A DNA stretch of 33,387 bases from Chitinophagales bacterium (GCA_026981615.1 JALSIH010000015.1:1-33387); one strand, 5' to 3'. Counted from the stretch's first letter, positions 6,947-15,850 are shown. The notes: generated by a model not told the origin, from the letters alone. A program made the numbers and translations.

Positions 6947-8435
6947 TCGATCTTTTCTTTTTCTGATAAAAACGGTAAAACGGCTCTCCGGATACCTGTG
7001 CTTCAAGATAGATATCAATGTCGAGATAATCGAGCACGTGGCGCTCCGCGTCATCTTCCTTTAGCCACTTTCCGACTTCGGCCAGGCAGGCAGAGGCTGC
7101 TGCCTTGCGCTCATTGTCACCGGTCCTGGCAGCCCGCAACAGGAAGCGGGTAAAAAGGGACTCGAGACGGTACGTATTCTTCATCTTTCCCAGTTTGCGC
7201 CTGTGATTTTCAAGCAATACAGCGGCAATTTCGAAATTGCCCGATTCGAAATGGACAAGGCCCTGCAGCAAAAGTCCGAAACGGTATATCTCCTCCGGAA
7301 TTTCCCTTTGCGGATATTGCAGCAAGAGAAGAACCCAGTGCAGCGCATCATCGTTCCGGCCCGCAAGGAGCGAGGCATAGGCAGCCGAATAATAAAAATA
7401 AGCGCGGTACCATTGCGAAAAATCATACTGTTTCAATGCCGCTCGCAGGGCATCCAGCAGGTGATCCAGATTTTTAAATTCGGCACGTTCCATCATCAGG
7501 TAAAAATCAAGGGCCAGCACATGCTGCCACCAGAAGATCAATTCCCGGTAGCTCAGCCCTTTTCTTTTACCGGGCAACTGCCTCAGTTTTTCGAGGTACT
7601 CTTTTGCCCTGTGAAAGTCGCCTTCGTTGCAAAGTGCCACGCAGATATTGTTAAAAGCAGAAACCAGATGGTACCATCGTTCATGGTCAATGGCCGGCAG
7701 CTGCATCAATGCCTCGATGGCCATTTTCTGTTCGGAGATGCTTCGTTCGGCTTCCCCCCTGAGGCCAAAAAGAAAACCCCGTGTATTGTGAGCGACAAAT
7801 TCCTCGGAAAAAGAGGCCCCTTCCTTTCTCCGGTATTTGAGAAAGGCCCGGTACTCCGGGCTCGCTTCGTCAAGGTGCCCTTCGCTGTAGAATTGCATAA
7901 AAAGCAGGGACGAGGCACTTTGCCACTTTGAGAGCTCCAGAAAAGAACGGCTCTGTTTTTCCATTTCTTCCATAAGCTCCGTCAATTGCCGCTTTTCATA
8001 TCCCGCATAGTTTTGCTGTGCCATCAGCAGTCGCTTTACCCGGAGGGCTTCCAGCTCCAGCAGGAAGAACTCATGGGAGGCGGCTTTTCGAAGCAATTTT
8101 TCCGTTTGCTTTTCCGCCTCACGAAGAAGCCCTTTTGATATCAGCACTTCAATGCGTTCCCGAAGACGCATGAGTTGAAGAAAAGTATTTCCGTTTCTGG
8201 AGAAATCAGCGAGGATATTCAAAATACGGACATAGAGCTTGCTGCACAGAACCGACAAATCCCGCTCATTTATACCGAGCGATGCAATGATCTCTCTACG
8301 TCCGGCACCTTTTTTTAGTAATCGGTAGCACGAGAGAAGCCGGGAAGCCCCTTTGTATTGCTGCAATGCAATAGTGATATAGCGCTGCTCTTCCTTGCTG
8401 AGCCGCGAAAGCAATGTCGACAAAGAAAGAGACAT
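6939..8435 (-). CDS. Helical-repeat (TPR-like) protein of unknown function
   Basis: A 498-residue, almost entirely alpha-helical protein without signal peptide or membrane segment, so probably cytoplasmic. It is rich in Leu, Glu, Arg and aromatic residues. Irregular TPR-like pairs can be seen, for example GDFHRAKEYLEKL, AGRNDDALHWVLLLL and SGNFEIAAVLLENHRRKL. No catalytic motif is recognisable. Proteins of this size and style are common as uncharacterised proteins in Bacteroidota. It overlaps the following phosphodiesterase gene by 8 bases, so the two are probably co-translated and may work together; a scaffold or regulator role would be a guess. It is divergent from the PKD exoprotein gene across an AT-rich region of 132 bases (8436-8567). 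Confidence 0.8.
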   Translation of the reverse strand: MSLSLSTLLSRLSKEEQRYITIALQQYKGASRLLSCYRLLKKGAGRREIIASLGINERDLSVLCSKLYVRILNILADFSRNGNTFLQLMRLRERIEVLISKGLLREAEKQTEKLLRKAASHEFFLLELEALRVKRLLMAQQNYAGYEKRQLTELMEEMEKQSRSFLELSKWQSASSLLFMQFYSEGHLDEASPEYRAFLKYRRKEGASFSEEFVAHNTRGFLFGLRGEAERSISEQKMAIEALMQLPAIDHERWYHLVSAFNNICVALCNEGDFHRAKEYLEKLRQLPGKRKGLSYRELIFWWQHVLALDFYLMMERAEFKNLDHLLDALRAALKQYDFSQWYRAYFYYSAAYASLLAGRNDDALHWVLLLLQYPQREIPEEIYRFGLLLQGLVHFESGNFEIAAVLLENHRRKLGKMKNTYRLESLFTRFLLRAARTGDNERKAAASACLAEVGKWLKEDDAERHVLDYLDIDIYLEAQVSGEPFYRFYQKKKRSNA

Positions 8436-8567
8436 CTTAAATAGAAACTTTCAAGAATCATAAATATAGTATTCCCAACGGTTTTAACCTATTTATTGGA
8501 AATCTTAAAAGGAAATAAATCATGAATAATTGTTATAAAAGTCATAAAAGCATGATATAAATTAAAT

Positions 8568-11500
8568 ATGCTATCAAAAAACTCAACCATGAAAGCAACG
8601 CGTAACGTTATTTTGCTCTTATTGGGTATCGTTCATTGTGTACATATTAGCGGACAAACAGACGAAATACAATTGCAAAGCACTTCAAACGGACAAATCG
8701 GACTGAGTTCAACCGACCTCGTATATCAGTTAAGTGCTGCTCCCATTACTACAGGTGAAATTATAACGCAGCAAAACACCCCGGACGGAAGGGTAGCCCA
8801 GTTGCTTGGCAATATACCGGATACACAGGGAAACAAATATCCGGCTGTGGCCATGTACAACCCGGCTACCCAATCGCTTGATTGGGTGTTGCAGTTGAAT
8901 ATTTTTTTAATTACCGACCTTCAGGTAGTCGAAGAGAGCAACGGCAGTTTCTCCATCTGGATCAGCAGCATGTCGGGAGACCTTGTAAAAATAGATCCGG
9001 ACGGAAATGTACTTGAATCCTATAAGCTAAATGACCTTGGCGGCAACAGAAACGCTTCGGCATCCTCTGCCGGGTTGTATAGCTACGCCATTATAAATAT
9101 GGCCTGGAGCACGGTCTACGCAAATACGCTATACCTTGCTGTACGAAGCTTCAGCATCAATCATGACGGATACGGCCTCATGTTATTGGCTCTGAACATC
9201 AGCAACGGACTCATCATCCAGCAGGCACTCGCCTTTACACTGACCGGCTCGGGCTATGTTTCCGGCTATCCGGGATATGAAATCAGGGGCCTCACGATAG
9301 GAAGCAATGGCAATCTATGGCTGGTCGCATATGATCAGGGTTCATTTCGTATGGTTTTCATGAATTTCACACCGGCTCTTGTTTTGCTGGCGGCTTATAG
9401 CTCACCGTTCTTTTATCTGGACTTTTATTCCTTTGCCGTGGTGAATGGTTATTTCCTGATGGCCGGCTCTTCGCTGCTTACCGGATGTGGAAACTGCCCC
9501 ACACTCGGGTACATGGACATCACCAACAATCCGGGATTGGTCTTTCTTTACTCCTTTCTGAACCCGGCCGGTATGCCCTCTGATCTTTACCGTGAATTTA
9601 CCGGCATTAGGGTCGATTGCCCGGAGACAGCAAAAGGCACAAACAACGCCTGTCCGGTCATTCTTTCGGGTCATGAATACAATTTCTATTCGGGGACGAT
9701 CTACGATCCCTTTCTTATCTCTGTTCCTGATTTTACAAATATCAGTACAGCCGAAAGAAAACTGGTTAAGAACGATACGGGGAAGGCAAACGGAGTGAGC
9801 AAAACGAAAGGCGGGGTGATCATGACTTACGGCAGCAGCGGGCGTTACTTCATTGACGAGGCTCCGTGGCTAAATCTATCTCTTCCCGGTGAGATCAACA
9901 ACTGCCAAAATACGGAAACCGTCAATACCGTATCGCAAAGCTGGACACTTGACAATGTCGGAATAGATGAAGACACGGGCGCACACCCTTTCTTTGATAT
10001 CAAAACGATTGCTGACGAGCTGATCAACCCCTATTTTTCCTCTTCCTGCCCCCGCAATTGCAATCTCACGGCCGATATGCTTCTTCTCGGAGGCCCCTGC
10101 CCCGGCAGCAACATCGACTTTATCAGTACGTCCTACGGAAATCCGGGCCCCGCCTACTACGCCTGGAAATTCAGTGACGGAACGATCATACAGGGAAGCG
10201 ACAAGGCGGCAATCTCCCGAACATTTACTGACACCGGACAGTATATTGTTACGCTCATTGTGAGTGATGATTTTGCCTGCGCAGACAGCATCAGCGATAC
10301 ATTCTACATATGCTCCGGCCCGAAAGCCCACATCTCTTCCGGAGACCCCAATTACTGTTTAAAGTGGGATGAATCAGACTCGCTGACTTTCCTTGACGTA
10401 TCGGACAGCAACGGCTGCGGGCAGATTGTTTCGCGCATATGGAAAAGAAACAGAGATACCGTAGCTACAGGAAAGCGCTATATCGGAGAGTTTTTGCCAT
10501 ACGATACGGCCAGGATTACCCTTATTGTAACAACAGATCAGGGATGTGTTGATTCTGCATCGCTAATAATTGAGTATGGCGAAGGCCCAGAAATCGATGG
10601 GGTAGATACAAGCATAACGGACCGTACACCGTGTAAAGATATTACGATCAGGTTTGAAGCTTTGGTATCTGAAGGCAGCAGTCCTGTAACCGAATATCGT
10701 TGGAGATTTAAAAGCAAAAAAGGAAATACTAAAAGTATCAACCAGACGGCAAAGCAAACAAGCATCATATTTGACGAATCCGACTCTTGGACTTACACGA
10801 TTACGGTAGTGGATTCAAACGGATGTGTTGACAGCCTGGTCGATTCTTTTAATATATCAATAGCCGACCCGCCCATTGCACAATTTATAAGCACGGCCCC
10901 CGTGTGCTTCGACCGGATTACGAGCACCGGAACAATAGATTTCACCGATCAAAGTTTGGCCGGAGATGCTCCCATCGTCAAATGGGAGTGGGACTTTGGG
11001 GACGGCAGCCCGGTTTCAAACAAGCAAAACCCCACCCATGACTTCACGGCAGCCGGCACCTATAACGTACAACTGATCGTGACAGACAGAAGCGGGTGTC
11101 AAGATCAGATAACGAAAAAGATTCGAATTCTCAGAGGGCCCGATGCGAAAATAGGAGTGCCCGGCTACTGGTGCCTTGGCTTGCCGCTCCATTTTAAGGA
11201 CAAGTCCGTGCCGGGAGATGCCCCCATCAACGCCTGGAAGTGGACCTTCGGTGACGGGGGCAATTCAAACCTGCAAAACCCTGTACATACCTACACCTCA
11301 ACAGGTGCAGGTTTAATTATCACGCTGAAAGTAACGGATACCAACGGATGCAGCGATCAAGCCGATGATTTGCTGGACATCATCACCGTGCTGGCATCCA
11401 TAGCCGGTGACAGCACAGGGTGTGAAGGAGAATCACTCAACTTTCAAGCCGCTGCCCTGCCGGCCGGAAAAAACTACCGCTGGAAATGGGATTTTGGAGA

Positions 11501-12401
11501 TGGCAGCACCGACACCGTGCAAAACACCTCCCATGCATTTCAAAACAAAGGGAGCTATACGCTGCAGCTGACAGCCATTGAACCGGGAGGAATATGTGCC
11601 GACACGGCCACAAAAAGCGTGATGATATACGGCAATCCCGATGCTTACTTTGCTGCCGACACCTTCTGCGCCCTGCTCGACTCGGTGCTCTTCCGCGATT
11701 CGTCCTATGCCGATCCGGGCAACCGCATCAATGCCTGGACCTGGTTTTTTAGAGACGATACTTTGTATGGCCGGGAGGTCTACTATTCGCCCAATGACAG
11801 TGCCGAGGGCCAGTGGGTCACCCTGACGGTGAACACCCTTCAGAATTGCAGCGATTCGTACAGCGATTCGGTTTACTTCGTAGTTGATTCACTCCTGAAT
11901 ACGGGCTTCTCTGCTGTCATCAATAAGATGAGCGTCACTTTCACCGACACGAGCCAAAATGCCATCCGCCACGACTGGGATTTCGGTGACGGCAGTTCGG
12001 CAGAAGACAGCTCCCGAAGCATAGATCATCCGTATGCCGCTGCCGGCACATACAAAGTCCGGCTTATTACTTATTCCTATTGCGACCGGGACACCCTTTA
12101 CCGGGATGTCACCATTGTACCTTCCGGTATATTAAGCGGTCCGCAGGGGAATTACGAAATTGTAATTCAGCCCAACCCCAATAACGGACAATTCCATCTG
12201 CTGCTGAAAAGCAAAAAACCCGGGACGGCTGACATTTCCATTTATGACCTGAACGGACGCCTCGTCTACAGCAAAAAAGAAAAGATCTCAAAATCCGGGG
12301 AGGCTTGGGATTTCGACCTGTCGGGAGAAAGCAAAGGCCTGTATATTCTGAAGATTGCAGGGCCGCAAGGACATAGCAGCCGATTGGTGATCTATCAGTA
12401 A
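8568..12401 (+). CDS. Secreted multi-PKD protein with T9SS C-terminal sorting domain
   Basis: A 1277-residue exoprotein. It opens with a signal peptide (hydrophobic core VILLLLGIVHCVHISG). ATG 8589, seven codons in, gives a more standard MKATRN start and may be the true one. Residues about 35-500 have no family I recognise but look like a beta-rich, possibly propeller-like region. Then follow about eight PKD-like modules (about 505-1185); the clearest carry WDFGDGS or WTFGDGG near residues 808, 895, 975 and 1140. Residues about 1190-1277 form a Type IX sorting domain: IQPNPNNGQFHL, ISIYDLNGRLVY, GLYILKI. The protein is expected to cross the outer membrane by T9SS and be cell-attached or released. 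PKD arrays usually act as spacers or adhesive modules; no catalytic residues are visible. It ends 3 bases from the stop of the convergent methyltransferase gene. Confidence 0.92.
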   Translation: MLSKNSTMKATRNVILLLLGIVHCVHISGQTDEIQLQSTSNGQIGLSSTDLVYQLSAAPITTGEIITQQNTPDGRVAQLLGNIPDTQGNKYPAVAMYNPATQSLDWVLQLNIFLITDLQVVEESNGSFSIWISSMSGDLVKIDPDGNVLESYKLNDLGGNRNASASSAGLYSYAIINMAWSTVYANTLYLAVRSFSINHDGYGLMLLALNISNGLIIQQALAFTLTGSGYVSGYPGYEIRGLTIGSNGNLWLVAYDQGSFRMVFMNFTPALVLLAAYSSPFFYLDFYSFAVVNGYFLMAGSSLLTGCGNCPTLGYMDITNNPGLVFLYSFLNPAGMPSDLYREFTGIRVDCPETAKGTNNACPVILSGHEYNFYSGTIYDPFLISVPDFTNISTAERKLVKNDTGKANGVSKTKGGVIMTYGSSGRYFIDEAPWLNLSLPGEINNCQNTETVNTVSQSWTLDNVGIDEDTGAHPFFDIKTIADELINPYFSSSCPRNCNLTADMLLLGGPCPGSNIDFISTSYGNPGPAYYAWKFSDGTIIQGSDKAAISRTFTDTGQYIVTLIVSDDFACADSISDTFYICSGPKAHISSGDPNYCLKWDESDSLTFLDVSDSNGCGQIVSRIWKRNRDTVATGKRYIGEFLPYDTARITLIVTTDQGCVDSASLIIEYGEGPEIDGVDTSITDRTPCKDITIRFEALVSEGSSPVTEYRWRFKSKKGNTKSINQTAKQTSIIFDESDSWTYTITVVDSNGCVDSLVDSFNISIADPPIAQFISTAPVCFDRITSTGTIDFTDQSLAGDAPIVKWEWDFGDGSPVSNKQNPTHDFTAAGTYNVQLIVTDRSGCQDQITKKIRILRGPDAKIGVPGYWCLGLPLHFKDKSVPGDAPINAWKWTFGDGGNSNLQNPVHTYTSTGAGLIITLKVTDTNGCSDQADDLLDIITVLASIAGDSTGCEGESLNFQAAALPAGKNYRWKWDFGDGSTDTVQNTSHAFQNKGSYTLQLTAIEPGGICADTATKSVMIYGNPDAYFAADTFCALLDSVLFRDSSYADPGNRINAWTWFFRDDTLYGREVYYSPNDSAEGQWVTLTVNTLQNCSDSYSDSVYFVVDSLLNTGFSAVINKMSVTFTDTSQNAIRHDWDFGDGSSAEDSSRSIDHPYAAAGTYKVRLITYSYCDRDTLYRDVTIVPSGILSGPQGNYEIVIQPNPNNGQFHLLLKSKKPGTADISIYDLNGRLVYSKKEKISKSGEAWDFDLSGESKGLYILKIAGPQGHSSRLVIYQ

Positions 12402-12404
12402 TGT

Positions 12405-13109
12405 TCAGAATTTTTCTTCCGCGGGAAGCGCCAGGAAGTACTTGTCGTCACCGCGCTGGAAAATGGATACAAAACGCTCGCTCGTCAAAGGCCCTTTGCC
12501 GCTGATAAAATCCCGGGGGGTATAAATCCGCATGCGAAGTTCTCCGCTGAGCAATTCAAAGGTATCCTGCGGGCGGGCGTTGTAGCAACTCAACTCCTTG
12601 TGGTAGTGTCTGAAGAAAATGCGGGGGCGGTCGCGCAGAATGCGATTCCGCGCACCCGTCAGCACCTGCTGTTCACCTCCGCATACATCAATTTTCAACG
12701 CCCCCATCCGGTAGTCGGCCGGCAGAAAATCATCCAGTGTCACACACGCTACCAAAATAGAGATGCTCCGGGCTCTGCGGGGCAATTCTCTTTCCATGAT
12801 ACCGCTCAGTGCCGGCTTATTGATCACGTACATGAAATCCAGGTGATCATTTACATCGGCTACCGCTTTTTCCACAAAACGAATGTTTCCCTTTCCTTTA
12901 AATTGTCTTTTCAGCTGCTGCATAAGGTCGGGAACCGGCTCGATCGCGTAGTGGACTCCGTCCGGAGCATATTTTGAGAATAGTTTCAGCATATGCCCCC
13001 TGTGCGCTCCTACATCCACACAATGATCCTCCTTGCGTAAAATTCTTTTTACGATTTGATTGAGAAGCGCAGCGGATGAATTGAGTTTGATAACAGGCCT
13101 GCGGAGCAT
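12405..13109 (-). CDS. FkbM-type SAM-dependent methyltransferase
   Basis: A 234-residue Rossmann methyltransferase. The SAM-binding motif I is CVDVGAHRGHM (30-40); motif II ends in the acidic IEP (56-58). The FkbM hallmark is KIDVCGGEQQVL (139-150), followed by a region equivalent to KPRIFFRHYHKE. The family typically O-methylates sugars or polyketides. In the canonical hallmark KIDVEGAE the fifth residue is Glu; here it is Cys143 and the Ala is Gly. This could change metal or substrate handling, or mark a divergent subfamily. No polysaccharide cluster surrounds it, so the substrate is unknown. A TACTTTTG element lies about 70 bases upstream. It is convergent with the PKD gene with almost no spacer. 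Confidence 0.86.
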   Translation of the reverse strand: MLRRPVIKLNSSAALLNQIVKRILRKEDHCVDVGAHRGHMLKLFSKYAPDGVHYAIEPVPDLMQQLKRQFKGKGNIRFVEKAVADVNDHLDFMYVINKPALSGIMERELPRRARSISILVACVTLDDFLPADYRMGALKIDVCGGEQQVLTGARNRILRDRPRIFFRHYHKELSCYNARPQDTFELLSGELRMRIYTPRDFISGKGPLTSERFVSIFQRGDDKYFLALPAEEKF

Positions 13110-13177
13110 GAATCCAATTGTGATTGTGTGACTTTAGAGTAAACGGAATAAGAAGGAAAAAGGTATCTTATTCGCTG

Positions 13178-13185
13178 CAAAAGTA
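13178..13185 (-). promoter_or_regulatory. Putative -7 element of the FkbM-type methyltransferase gene
   Basis: The minus strand reads TACTTTTG (TAnnTTTG consensus) 69 bases before the ATG at 13109, in the short region between this gene and the alpha/beta hydrolase gene. No -33 TTTG is seen at normal spacing. Confidence 0.4.
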
Positions 13186-13250
13186 CAATATTGCAGGGGA
13201 TCATGTACACAAGGCAGTTAACACTGTGCTCTGTTCCGCTCTGCTGACGG

Positions 13251-14033
13251 CTATGTGTCTTCCCTTTCGCCCTGCAGGAGAAAGTGCCGCACGACAGAAG
13301 TAAACTCCCGGGGCGCTTCGGCATGTACCCAATGCCCCGTATTCTTAATGGTCACGATGCGGGCCTTCGGGAAAAGTGCCTTGATTTTCGGGATGTCCTC
13401 GTCCAGGATGTAGCCCGAATGCTCACTCCGGATAAAAAGAGCCGGATGCTCAAAGGGATAGAGGCTCCGGACCTCCTCCAGAATGCGCGGATAGTTTTTA
13501 TAGAGCACCGGGAGGTTCATCTTCCACTGAAAGTGCCCATCGGGTGTGCGTTGCAGATTTTTCAGTAAAAAAAGACGTATGTTTTCGTTGTCAATGATCT
13601 TGCTCAGGGCCAGGTCGGCCTCGTGGCGCGAAGAGATTTCTGAAGGATTGAGCGCGAAGAGTGCCTTGAAAATAAGCTCATGCCCGGGGAGGTATTTCTT
13701 TGGGGCAATATCCACCACGATCAGCTTGTCTGTTCGCTCCGGATAGCTCAGGGCAAAGTGCATGGCCGTTTTTCCGCCCATGCTGTGCCCGAGGACATGC
13801 GCGCTGTCGAGGCCTTCGTCATCCATCAGCTCACGAAGATCGGCAGCCATCACTTCAAAGTTCATCTCTTCGGCATGGGGCGAGCGTCCGTGGTTGCGCT
13901 GATCCACGATGTAGACCTTAAAGTCCCGGGCCAGCTCCCTGGCAATGCTTTGCCAATTGTCGAGCGATCCGAAAAGTCCGTGCAAAATGATCAAAGGGCG
14001 GCCCGCACCGAATACCTTAAAATTTAGTTTCAT
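13251..14033 (-). CDS. Alpha/beta-fold hydrolase (YbfF-like esterase)
   Basis: A 260-residue single-domain alpha/beta hydrolase. The oxyanion-hole loop is LHGLFGS (17-23), VDQRNHGRS follows strand 5 (43-51), the nucleophile elbow is GHSMGG (Ser84), and the catalytic His is in NTGHWVHAEAP (His234). The HGLFGSLDNW and DQRNHGRSPH patterns are typical of the YbfF branch, which contains acyl-CoA/carboxyl esterases. Length and order match the family. There is no signal peptide, so it is cytoplasmic. It is separated from guaD by about 100 bases and points the same way, but I see no sign of a shared function. The natural substrate cannot be told. Confidence 0.93.
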   Translation of the reverse strand: MKLNFKVFGAGRPLIILHGLFGSLDNWQSIARELARDFKVYIVDQRNHGRSPHAEEMNFEVMAADLRELMDDEGLDSAHVLGHSMGGKTAMHFALSYPERTDKLIVVDIAPKKYLPGHELIFKALFALNPSEISSRHEADLALSKIIDNENIRLFLLKNLQRTPDGHFQWKMNLPVLYKNYPRILEEVRSLYPFEHPALFIRSEHSGYILDEDIPKIKALFPKARIVTIKNTGHWVHAEAPREFTSVVRHFLLQGEREDT

Positions 14034-14136
14034 TTTCAGCTTTTTCCTTTCAATGCCAAAGGGGGATGAAGAGTTTGGGAAGAAGCGACTTTTTCGTGCA
14101 GTCCTTTACACATTTCGCTTTCTTCCCGCTCATTTT

Positions 14137-14604
14137 TCAATACTCATTCCGGTCCGGATCGGCCATCCAGGCCTCGAAAGGCTGTTTGGCCCTCCCAAGC
14201 TCTATTTTTTTAAACGGAATTTTTCTCTTTCCGGGGTCTTTCTTCAATTCCTCATAGATGAAGGCATCGTCAAAGCCGGCCCGTGCAGCGTCACTTGCCT
14301 CCGTGGCAAAATACACGCAATCCAGATGAGCCCAGTAAATGGCCGAAAAACACATGGGACAGGGCTCACAACTGCTGTAAATCTCACAGCCATCGAGATG
14401 GAAATTGTTGAGGGCTTTGGCCGCGGCCCGTATGGCCCCTATTTCGGCATGGGCCGTGGGATCGCAATCGACCGTCACGCGGTTGACACCTTCGGCAATA
14501 ATCTTCCCGTCTTTCACAATGACTGCCCCGAAAGGCCCGCCTTTTTGAGAAGCTACATTTTCAATTGCTAAATTTATGGCCCGCTCAAGAAATTCCTGTT
14601 TCAT
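14137..14604 (-). CDS. guaD: Guanine deaminase (CDA-fold)
   Basis: A 155-residue cytidine-deaminase-fold enzyme that closely resembles Bacillus GuaD, which converts guanine to xanthine with release of ammonia. The zinc site is complete: HAE (His52, Glu54) and PCPMC (Cys82, Cys85), with the family stretches GGPFGAVIVKDG, DPTAHAEIGAIR and AGFDDAFIYEEL. The domain-swapped C-terminal end (PFEAW...DRNEY) is also GuaD-like. I chose ATG 14604 over the longer frame to 14700: it gives the normal length and lies 24 bases downstream of a TAATTTTG promoter element. Only 13 bases separate its start from the divergent acetyltransferase start. Confidence 0.93.
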   Translation of the reverse strand: MKQEFLERAINLAIENVASQKGGPFGAVIVKDGKIIAEGVNRVTVDCDPTAHAEIGAIRAAAKALNNFHLDGCEIYSSCEPCPMCFSAIYWAHLDCVYFATEASDAARAGFDDAFIYEELKKDPGKRKIPFKKIELGRAKQPFEAWMADPDRNEY

Positions 14605-14617
14605 CCAAGTACAAGTT

Positions 14618-15064
14618 ATGTCGCGGTCAAAATTAATCTTTCGGGAACTGGCTTTCGAATCTCCCGCATACTTTGAAGTCTTAAAATTACGGGAGCGCAT
14701 ATTGAGGAAGCCGTTGGGCCTGCAATTCGATCCTGACGAGCTGGCCCGCGAAGGCAGCGACTACCACCTTGCACTCCTGGACGAAAATGCAAGGCCGGCC
14801 GCCTGTCTTGTCCTTGCGCCCATCGACCGGAGCCGCATCCGGATGCGACAGGTAGCCGTGGAAGAATCTTTGCAGGGGCGGGGAATCGGCCGCGCGCTGG
14901 TGGAAAAAGCCGAGGCCTTTGCCCGGGACAAAGGCTACCGGGAGATGAGCTGCCATGCCCGCGCGGTGGCATTGCCCTTTTATCTGAAGATGAATTATAA
15001 AATCACCGAAGGGCCATTCCGGGAGATCGGAATTGATCATTACAAAATGTCAAAACCGCTGTGA
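14618..15064 (+). CDS. GNAT family N-acetyltransferase
   Basis: A 148-residue acetyltransferase when started at ATG 14618 (MSRSKLIFRELAF); the frame stays open 14 codons further upstream, but those overlap the start of guaD. Acetyl-CoA binding motif A is clear: RQVAVEESLQGRGIGRALVEKAE, where QGRGIG is the pyrophosphate loop. Motif B follows as CHARAVALPFYLKMNYK. The length is normal for the single-domain family. The acceptor (amine, amino acid or protein) cannot be told. A TAAATTTA stretch about 45 bases upstream may be a poor -7 element. It is head-to-head with guaD with 13 bases between start codons. Confidence 0.88.
   Translation: MSRSKLIFRELAFESPAYFEVLKLRERILRKPLGLQFDPDELAREGSDYHLALLDENARPAACLVLAPIDRSRIRMRQVAVEESLQGRGIGRALVEKAEAFARDKGYREMSCHARAVALPFYLKMNYKITEGPFREIGIDHYKMSKPL
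14628..14635 (-). promoter_or_regulatory. Putative guaD -7 element inside the acetyltransferase gene
   Basis: The minus strand reads TAATTTTG, matching TAnnTTTG, 24 bases before the guaD ATG. It falls within codons 4-6 of the divergent GNAT gene, so the two genes would have interleaved control regions. Confidence 0.42.
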
Positions 15065-15133
15065 AAATGGCAGGAAAGGCATGAGAAGCACAAGGAAATG
15101 CCGAAAAAAAGTGGAGAAACAAAGATGAAAATC

Positions 15134-15141
15134 TACCTTTG
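15134..15141 (+). promoter_or_regulatory. Putative -7 element of the OmpH-like lipoprotein gene
   Basis: TACCTTTG matches TAnnTTTG and lies 26 bases before ATG 15167. The longer reading frame begins upstream of this element, so its presence supports the later start. Confidence 0.42.
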
Positions 15142-15166
15142 TGCCCTGTTCAAAAAGAGAAATACC

Positions 15167-15850
15167 ATGAAATTCAAGACATACCTTGCCCTTTCCTTTG
15201 CGCTGCTTATCGCGATAAGTTCCGGCTGCTCGGGCGCTGCCGAAAAAAGCGAAGAAAGCCAAACGGATACCCCGTCTGTTGACAGCCTTATGCCGGAAAA
15301 CGAGCAGAGCAAGCCCGAAGAAGCAGGGCCCGACAGCAGCGTGCAGGAACTCCCCGCAATGAATGCCGTGGATGAGATCGCCCCTTCGGAGAAGAAGTAT
15401 TCGCGCATCGGCTACATCAGCTCCGTTGTCATTCTGACTTCGCTGCCCGAAGTTCAGCAGGCCGAAAAACAACTGCAAAATTTCGCTCAGAGCCTGCAGT
15501 CGGAAATCGAAAGACAAGAAAACGAATTGCAGAAAAAATACACCGAATATATGGCCGATAAAGAGGCCAGCCAGTCGATCGTAGAGGTACGAACCCAGGA
15601 ACTGCAGCAGATGCAGCAACGCATCGTGCAGCTGCAACAAAATTCGGAGCAGGAGCTGGCCAAGCGCAAAGAACTGCTTTACGCCCCCATTCTGAAAAAA
15701 GTGGACGCAGCCATTGCAAGTGTAGCCAAAAAACACGGCTACACCCATATCATGGACATTACAGCCGGCTCGCTGGTGTATGCCGACAGCAGCACTGACC
15801 TGACGGCCCTTGTACTGAAAGCCATGGGCGTAAGTGCACCGGCCCGCTAA
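15167..15850 (+). CDS. OmpH/Skp-like periplasmic lipoprotein
   Basis: A 227-residue protein from ATG 15167. It has a lipoprotein signal peptide (hydrophobic core LALSFALLIAI) with a lipobox-like SSGC, the lipidated Cys being residue 21. An acidic Ser/Glu/Pro-rich linker fills about residues 22-75. The rest matches the OmpH/Skp fold: a beta strand (IGYISSVVIL), a long coiled coil (about 95-175, rich in Gln/Glu/Lys) and a C-terminal KKHGYTHIMDITAGSLVYAD strand region. Skp chaperones hold unfolded outer-membrane proteins in the periplasm and are normally soluble; here the chaperone module appears anchored by lipid through a flexible stalk. The stop codon overlaps that of the convergent MFS gene. 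Confidence 0.87.
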   Translation: MKFKTYLALSFALLIAISSGCSGAAEKSEESQTDTPSVDSLMPENEQSKPEEAGPDSSVQELPAMNAVDEIAPSEKKYSRIGYISSVVILTSLPEVQQAEKQLQNFAQSLQSEIERQENELQKKYTEYMADKEASQSIVEVRTQELQQMQQRIVQLQQNSEQELAKRKELLYAPILKKVDAAIASVAKKHGYTHIMDITAGSLVYADSSTDLTALVLKAMGVSAPAR

